A stretch of DNA of 64,000 nucleotides from Plectrocnemia conspersa (Eukaryota > Arthropoda > Insecta > Trichoptera > Polycentropodidae): positions 372,001-436,000 of the forward strand of contig VTFK01000159.1 of the NCBI GenBank assembly GCA_009617715.1, read 5' to 3'. The notes beneath the pieces were generated by a model. The model saw nothing but the letters and a program-made list of their open reading frames with translations, made no database searches and was not told where the DNA came from. A program made the position numbers and the translations under genes. Shown here piece by piece: positions 58,567 to 64,000 of the stretch. Position 1 is the first letter of the stretch. Every line of letters starts with the position of its first letter.

Positions 58567-59205
58567 CACCTCATAGCTCCAAACACTCAACTGTCAAAAC
58601 GAAAATTCAAATTACAACCACGCTGCTATTTAATAATAAACAGTAAAACAATTGTACCAAAAATTATCGATAAAAGCATTTTATACCGATATAATAACAA
58701 TCAAATAAGATAATATAATATTGATAGTTACATTTCAAATTTGAGGTTAATTAATTGTCATTTTACAAAGTCGTCATGACAGGCAAACGCGCGTGCGCAT
58801 TTAGTTAATTAATTAAATAAACTTTCTAAATCACCTGTTACGCTTTCGATGAATGAAAAAGGCGAAATAAATTAATGAATGAACGCCGCGCGTGTCAAGG
58901 ACCAGTTTATGGATCCTCTCATACGTTTTTCTGAACGCGTTCCAAGTCCGCTACGCCGTTAAAACGCCTCGAAAATAGACTTCGATAAGATTTTTTAATA
59001 TGCCCTCTTCTTATTTTATGGGTATGTATTTATGCATAATGTCTTAGTTAAAACGGTTTGAGTGACACCGCGGTTAAGCTCGCATAATTCCGTTTACGGT
59101 TTTAATAAGAAAGCGTTGGCGCGGAAGCGATGGCGGCTGACAACCTGGGTTTTCTTGTTTGCGTTTTGTGCTACGCAATTAATTATCATCAAAGCGCTTA
59201 AGATT
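58541..59205 (-). promoter_or_regulatory. Candidate main promoter / 5' UTR of the RhoGEF gene
   Basis: CpG content rises above the AT-rich background over 58770-59170. GCCGCCAT (minus, 59137-59130) matches the YY1/Pho-type initiator element often found at start sites. No clear TATA box. The true start and any non-coding first exon cannot be set from sequence. Confidence 0.35.
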
Positions 59206-59800
59206 AAAATATCATAAATTGGCGAAATGTAAACTAGTTATTATCATGCAAAAGAAAAACGTTTTTAAAACACAATTCCTTTTTATATTACTTAAAAGAA
59301 GAGAACTAACATATTCTTACCATTTCTTACAATGCAATCGCTTTAAATTTAGTTAAAATGTTTTATCATAACAACCAAAAATAAATAGCTTGATTTGTTG
59401 TTAAAATATCGGCACAATGCACAACAAATATTATTTCATCGCTAGCGATATGACGTTCAAATTTCCTTTCCAACGCAATTAAAACGCTCAGATATATTTT
59501 CCTGACTACAACAAAGGAATTTGTGATGGAAATGAAAGGTTCTCAGGCGTAATTTCAGCTTTTTTTCTAGGAGGTAGGGAGGCAAAAGTTGGCCAGTCAT
59601 TTTAATAAAATTCATATTACAATTTGATATTGACATTTCGTAGATGTGATCTGATTATTTTTATTTATCTTTATATATTGATGAAGTGAATATTTATTAA
59701 AAATAAAAATTAATTTTAAATTAAGTAATCTAAATAATTATATCAATTTTAATAATAACAACAATTTTTATATCTATTATTTTTATATTAATTTTTTTCA

Positions 59801-60058
59801 TTAAATGACAATTCTGGCAGATGCAAATGCCCTCTCCTGCCTCCCCTCCCCCTCCTTCCAAATGATGTCTCTGCGTAATTTGGCAAATAGTCTTGGACAA
59901 GTGGATTGCAAACCTACACAACTGTGCAATTTTTCTTTTTTGAATGAATTTTGGATGATTTTTTTTACATGCTCCTGTAGTTCAGCAGGCTTGATGTTAT
60001 CGTTACAGAAAACTTTTTCACATAAAAAATATAAAGTTTTTAATTTAATCTTCGCCAA
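59801..60058 (-). mobile_element. hAT-type BED zinc-finger fragment
   Basis: An open 85-codon minus-strand frame contains LCEKVFCNDNIKPAELQEHV, matching the Cys-rich BED finger pattern (xLCxKxFxNxxxKPxxLxxH) at the start of ZBED-type hAT transposases, then LFAKLRRDI. The second Cys/His pair is degraded. Confidence 0.5.
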
Positions 60059-60539
60059 TTAAACACGTGAACCTGAATGACATGGCGAGCAGCGCCCAGG
60101 CGCAGATGGTTTACAATTTACGCTGAATGTTCAACAAATATTCTAATTTTCATGAATATAAAAAATACTTCAGATGTGAATTGACATGTTTATTCCTTTT
60201 TATAAAGTAAAACGACGTGTTTATGTTCGAAAAAACTAAATTTGAATTCATTTAAAACAACGCTGCGCACGGACGTTGATTATATAATTATACGGCCGTT
60301 GTAAAATTATTAAGAGCCCTCTCTAATTAGAAGAACCAACATTTTATAAATTGCATAACAATACATCATCTTAATGTATTATGCAAAGATAAATTCGAAA
60401 ACGAACCTAACACGTCATATAGGTATCTATATATATTTTATAAAAATTAGGTTACAATTTTTCATTTTTGCACATATCATGCAATATTTTTTAAACTATA
60501 ATACTTTATTTTTTTACATTGGCAACATTGCTGTCAACT

Positions 60540-60737
60540 AACGGATACCTCGTGACCGATTGTCAGTTCAGTGAGAAAGTACACTTAGAAACCCGCAAAA
60601 TAATATGTAAAATCAGGCAAATGTTCAAGGCCAGCTCAAGACAGTGCAAGACCGCGGTTGACACTTTTTGCTACATATGTGGAACATACATATCTGTCAA
60701 ACAGAGAAATAATGTAACACTGTTGGGGCTTATTTAA
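60540..60737 (+). mobile_element. Fragment of a transposon-associated FCYICG protein
   Basis: DTFCYICGTYISVKQRNNVT (FCYICG at 60666-60683) resembles the first Cys pair of a protein repeatedly found in insect repeats. Only this start survives. Assignment is by motif memory and weak. Confidence 0.3.
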
Positions 60738-60881
60738 ATTTAGATTTCGTTATGGCCAAAACTTGGTTATGACAAATATATCAACTTAGTGTAAATCTCA
60801 AGTCAAATCTCTATAATATTTTAAGCAAATCAAAATAAACTAGAATTGGAAATAATCAAATTTCGAAATGATTAATATTTT

Positions 60882-61109
60882 ATGTCCATAGTAATGTCTT
60901 GTTTTGGCTCCACATATTTGGCTGAACCTATATTTTCTGATATGAGCAATATAAAATCGGATATACGATTTTTTTTAGTGATGAACATCTTGACTAATGT
61001 TCCCGATTATCTCCTTCATTGTAAAATCCCAACTTTAAAATCGATGTTGCGTGTCCAACCAAACGAGTTGGCCCTAAAACACATTGATAATGACCATGTA
61101 TTATGCTGA
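60882..61109 (+). mobile_element. hAT transposase C-terminal (dimerisation) fragment
   Basis: FGSTYLAEPIFSDMSNIKSD followed by LLHCKIPTLKSMLRVQPNEL matches the hAT C-terminal dimerisation region (FGSTYLCEQxFSxMxxIKSxxR). A 75-codon frame is open. It lies on the strand opposite to the BED fragment 820 bp away, so the two belong to different or inverted insertions. Confidence 0.65.
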
Positions 61110-61144
61110 TCATCTATCAACATAAAACTAACATTGAGGTTAAA

Positions 61145-61275
61145 ATACAGATCATATATTATAAATACAGGCTATTCTCTATAAATACTGACCATTCATT
61201 ATTTATACAGCTTTAATACTGACCGGTGTATAACGATCAAGATTTATAAATACTGACCATATAATATTGAATACA
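61145..61275 (+). repeat. Degenerate direct repeats
   Basis: Variants of TATAAATACTGACCAT recur four to five times at irregular spacing of about 25-50 bp, just after the hAT fragment. It could be a subterminal repeat of that element. Confidence 0.5.
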
Positions 61276-62305
61276 GCAATAACAACACTAATGCCAACAG
61301 TAAAAAATAATTCTTACCATTTAATATAAATTCTGGACCCGAATAATACGAGCCATATTTTACTACAGTATTAAAATAAGTTCCGCATAGGTGCTAAATT
61401 TTGATAATAATAACCCGAATAAAAAATGTTCTTTCGCCGCAATAATAAAAACGTTTGATATATCCCAATTATATTGAAAATACTAATTATATTGAAAATA
61501 CTACCAAGAAGTAGGTCTCGACCGAATGGGTTAACCACCCCCATGTGTTGGCGATGAAATGTTTTGACGTGCTTGCTTCTTGTTTCCTCGTCGTTGATTC
61601 TGAAACAAATATGATGCTTGTTAAAAAATATGTTGTTTTTATATAACATAACATATACATAAAAGATTAAATAAATTCTAATTCTCTTCAAGCGTATTAG
61701 TGTTTATGAGATTTTTCTCACTACAATAGAGATAAATATTATGTTTTGTTACGCAAAATAATTGTGAAAATTATTATATGTGAAAAAACTAATTATTCCC
61801 ACTGCGCGATTCATATAAGCATATAATTTAAAAATATTATATGTATTGGTTTTAGGCGACCTTTCGGTGAAGCAGTAGAAATATACGAGTACAATAATAC
61901 CCTTCTTTTTATTTACAACCCCTGGGTTCTGACTTCCCTTAATTTATTTGTATAAGAAACCGGTTTTATAAACTCCCCTTCATTTTAATTTTATTGAAGA
62001 CGGTTCATTGTATCACATAATTTTGTAATCAATACAGATTGTATTCGGCATTGTCATTCCTTCGTGCAGATCCAAAAGTTTGCATGGAATATTCATTTTG
62101 TGAAACATAGTCATTCCGTTTATTTTGATTTTTATAAAGAAGCCCATTACAGGCTTACAAAAATTGCCGTAGCGGACGGTATTTCACGTCCACTTGGCGG
62201 GGTATTGGTAAAAGTTTTCAACTAGCAATAATCGCACCTCGGATAAACCTCATTGGTTACGATATCGCCGCTGCGCAAAGTTAACTTAGGGAGACTCGAC
62301 CTCCC

Positions 62306-62354
62306 TATATATACGAGTTCGCATATATTGTACTTGCGAGGATCCAAGGTAAGT
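62306..62354 (+). promoter_or_regulatory. TATA-like core followed by a consensus donor
   Basis: TATATATA at 62306-62313, then AAG|GTAAGT with GT at 62349. A short GGGAG/CTCCC inverted repeat precedes it. Could be the promoter and first exon of a gene lying to the right of the window, or chance. Confidence 0.22.
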
Positions 62355-63854
62355 ATTGCCATCTAGTGGTCGGTTTTAAAATGAATAAAAAATATTATTA
62401 TTTAATAATGTATAATATATTTTCTATATATGTTTAATAATATGTGTATGCATATTTTATTATTATTGAAATTATTTAAAAAATATATAAAATAAAATTA
62501 AAAAAAAAAAAAAAAACATGGTAACTTATATTACAGTAGTTTAGACATTTGCAAATTTACATGTATTTTAATAATATAATAATATAAAAATAATAAAATA
62601 AGTGTTTAAGTGAGAATAATGGATAATGATAAAAAATAAAAAAAACGATTAACATGTTCTTGTCATTGTTATTAGTATTGAAATTTAATATACTATGTAT
62701 ATTGAATATTGCACTAACATGTCAACTAAACATTATTGTAAATTATATTTTATTGACAATACCAACCATATTTTTAATATAGAATCTAAATACATTTTTA
62801 AAATATGTTATAATATTGAAAAAAATGTTGATTACATCAATAAAATATCTGTACCACAACGCCTGGACTAGACATTTTGAGGCAAAATATCAACTATGTG
62901 TTTTTTTTTCTTTCAATAAATATAATATTCTGCAAATATAAGATATTACTCAAATTTGTAAAGAAAATGGACTTATTGATAATCACATTATATAAAAAAT
63001 ATCCCATAGAACACAGTAATAGTACAATATTTATAAAAATATAAAGTTTTGAACATACCAAAAATAAAATGAATTGAATATTCTTTTTCAAATAATTTTA
63101 TAATTAAATTGTATTTTATATACTTATAATTTTTTTTTTACAACAAAGAAGTTATAAAAATATATTTGAGATCGTCACATAAAATAAATTAGAATATTAT
63201 AAAAATTTCAGTTATTTAATTTAAAAATTTTCTGTGGTTCAAACTCACTTGCTCAAAAATTTTTTATTAAATATAACTATTCCTGCTTTTTTTAAGCAAA
63301 TTTTTGCTCTGTTGTAAAATCACGTTCATTTTATAATTTTTTTCTGAGAAAGTGACGATCTTAAATAGGTTTTTATAATTTTCTAAAGCCTCTTTCAGCA
63401 GAAGCTACAGTGACCGGTAATGTTACAATTATCCTTGACGCAATATCCAAATTTGGTTATGACTGTATTTGAGATCTGGAATTAATTCAATTGCATGATT
63501 TTTTAAACTAATTATTTCTGACAATAATGCATTATAATTATTATCGTAGATATTTGGAGGCAAAATCAAAATCAAGCTTTCTGCGTTCATTGACATAAAT
63601 TTCACAACATGGGTTCAAATTTGGGCAGCTGAGTTTAAACTGTAATCATTGACAAAATTAGAGGCTATTAGCATCTCCTTTGAAGGAAGTCAAAATATTT
63701 ATAGCAGTAATTCTAGGCGTCGTCCAGCTTACTATTATGATTTATTCATAAAATGATTTGTTAATAACGATGAAACATGTGTTCATTACTATTAGTCTAA
63801 ATAAGTGTTAAATCACAATAGAATAATATCACACTAACTAATGAAGAAGTAAAA

Positions 63855-64000
63855 TAAAATGACATGAAATGGCCACAAAAGTTGTGCTGTTCCACCAGGA
63901 TAATGTTCTATCTAGCACAACAGCAGTTTCGAAGGCTGAAATTTGTCGGTGCAGCTTTGAATTAAAGCCCTTCTTCACATTCGTATAATCTATCAGAATT
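63855..64000 (+). mobile_element. Mariner transposase fragment, cut by window end
   Basis: MATKVVLFHQDNVLSSTTAV matches the mariner block around the second catalytic Asp (LFHQDNAxxH). Translation continues as SKAEICRCSFELKPF with little decay, then a stop-containing stretch at the window edge. The upstream part of the transposase is not recognisable. Confidence 0.6.

Larger units (their letters stand above)
59206..64000. other. Upstream intergenic flank
   Basis: Contains transposon-protein fragments (59801-60058, 60540-60737, 60882-61109), a tandem repeat (61145-61275), a TATA-like core (62306) and a mariner end (63855-64000). 62400-63850 is AT-rich with a 17-base A run at 62500 and nothing recognisable. 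Confidence 0.5.

Noticed and set aside
1..64000. CRISPR arrays, bacterial operons, rRNA genes
   Set aside because: Spliced gene structure and transposon content show a eukaryotic nuclear genome; no regularly spaced repeats or rRNA-like sequence were seen.

Overview
This is a window of AT-rich eukaryotic nuclear DNA. The likely source is an insect: most introns in the gene's 3' half are 65-90 bp, three introns exceed 7 kb, and decayed hAT, mariner, pogo/Tigger, Mutator-like and Jockey-type elements are common. I cannot name the order or species.

Only one protein-coding gene is well supported. It runs on the minus strand from a start codon at 58540 to a stop at 4391 and encodes a Rho guanine-nucleotide exchange factor orthologous to ARHGEF17 (TEM4/p164-RhoGEF). 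I placed 19 coding exons by splice signals, reading phase and family similarity. The phases agree at every junction and give 5178 nt (1725 residues plus stop). The order is: a 45-codon first exon; one 2.2-kb exon for a Pro/Ser-rich N-terminal region; a DH domain (exons 3 to 6); a PH-like domain (exons 6 to 8); and a C-terminal WD40-like propeller (exons 9 to 19) ending in DSTNHLLLWRV, as I recall it in vertebrate ARHGEF17. A separate exon at 28350-28201 carries its own ATG and a phase-0 donor. It could start a 986-residue isoform that lacks the N-terminal region.

Layout by region: 1-4390 is AT-rich 3' flank with candidate poly(A) signals. 4391-11554 holds exons 19 to 4, with two introns enlarged by a mariner fossil and a MITE. 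11555-22831 is intron 3, which holds the most unusual object: a 1.56-kb non-autonomous Mutator-like element (15279-16839) with inverted arrays of a 15-bp unit, a 9-bp target-site duplication, a relic of a FLYWCH-like transposase N-terminus and three internal tandem repeats of about 173 bp. 22910-48390 is intron 2 (25 kb), with the alternative first exon, a LINE fossil, hAT MITEs with exact 8-bp duplications, two Tigger copies (one interrupted by a SINE-like insertion that itself holds an inverted-repeat element), and GC-rich patches that look like promoters or enhancers. 48391-50620 is the large exon. 50621-58403 is intron 1, with a MITE 73 bp from the exon 2 acceptor and a pile-up of pogo, Jockey and Tigger fossils. 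58541-64000 is the upstream flank, with a CpG-rich promoter candidate, hAT and other transposon-protein fragments, and a mariner end cut by the window edge.

All element assignments rest on motifs read by eye. No alignment or database search was run.
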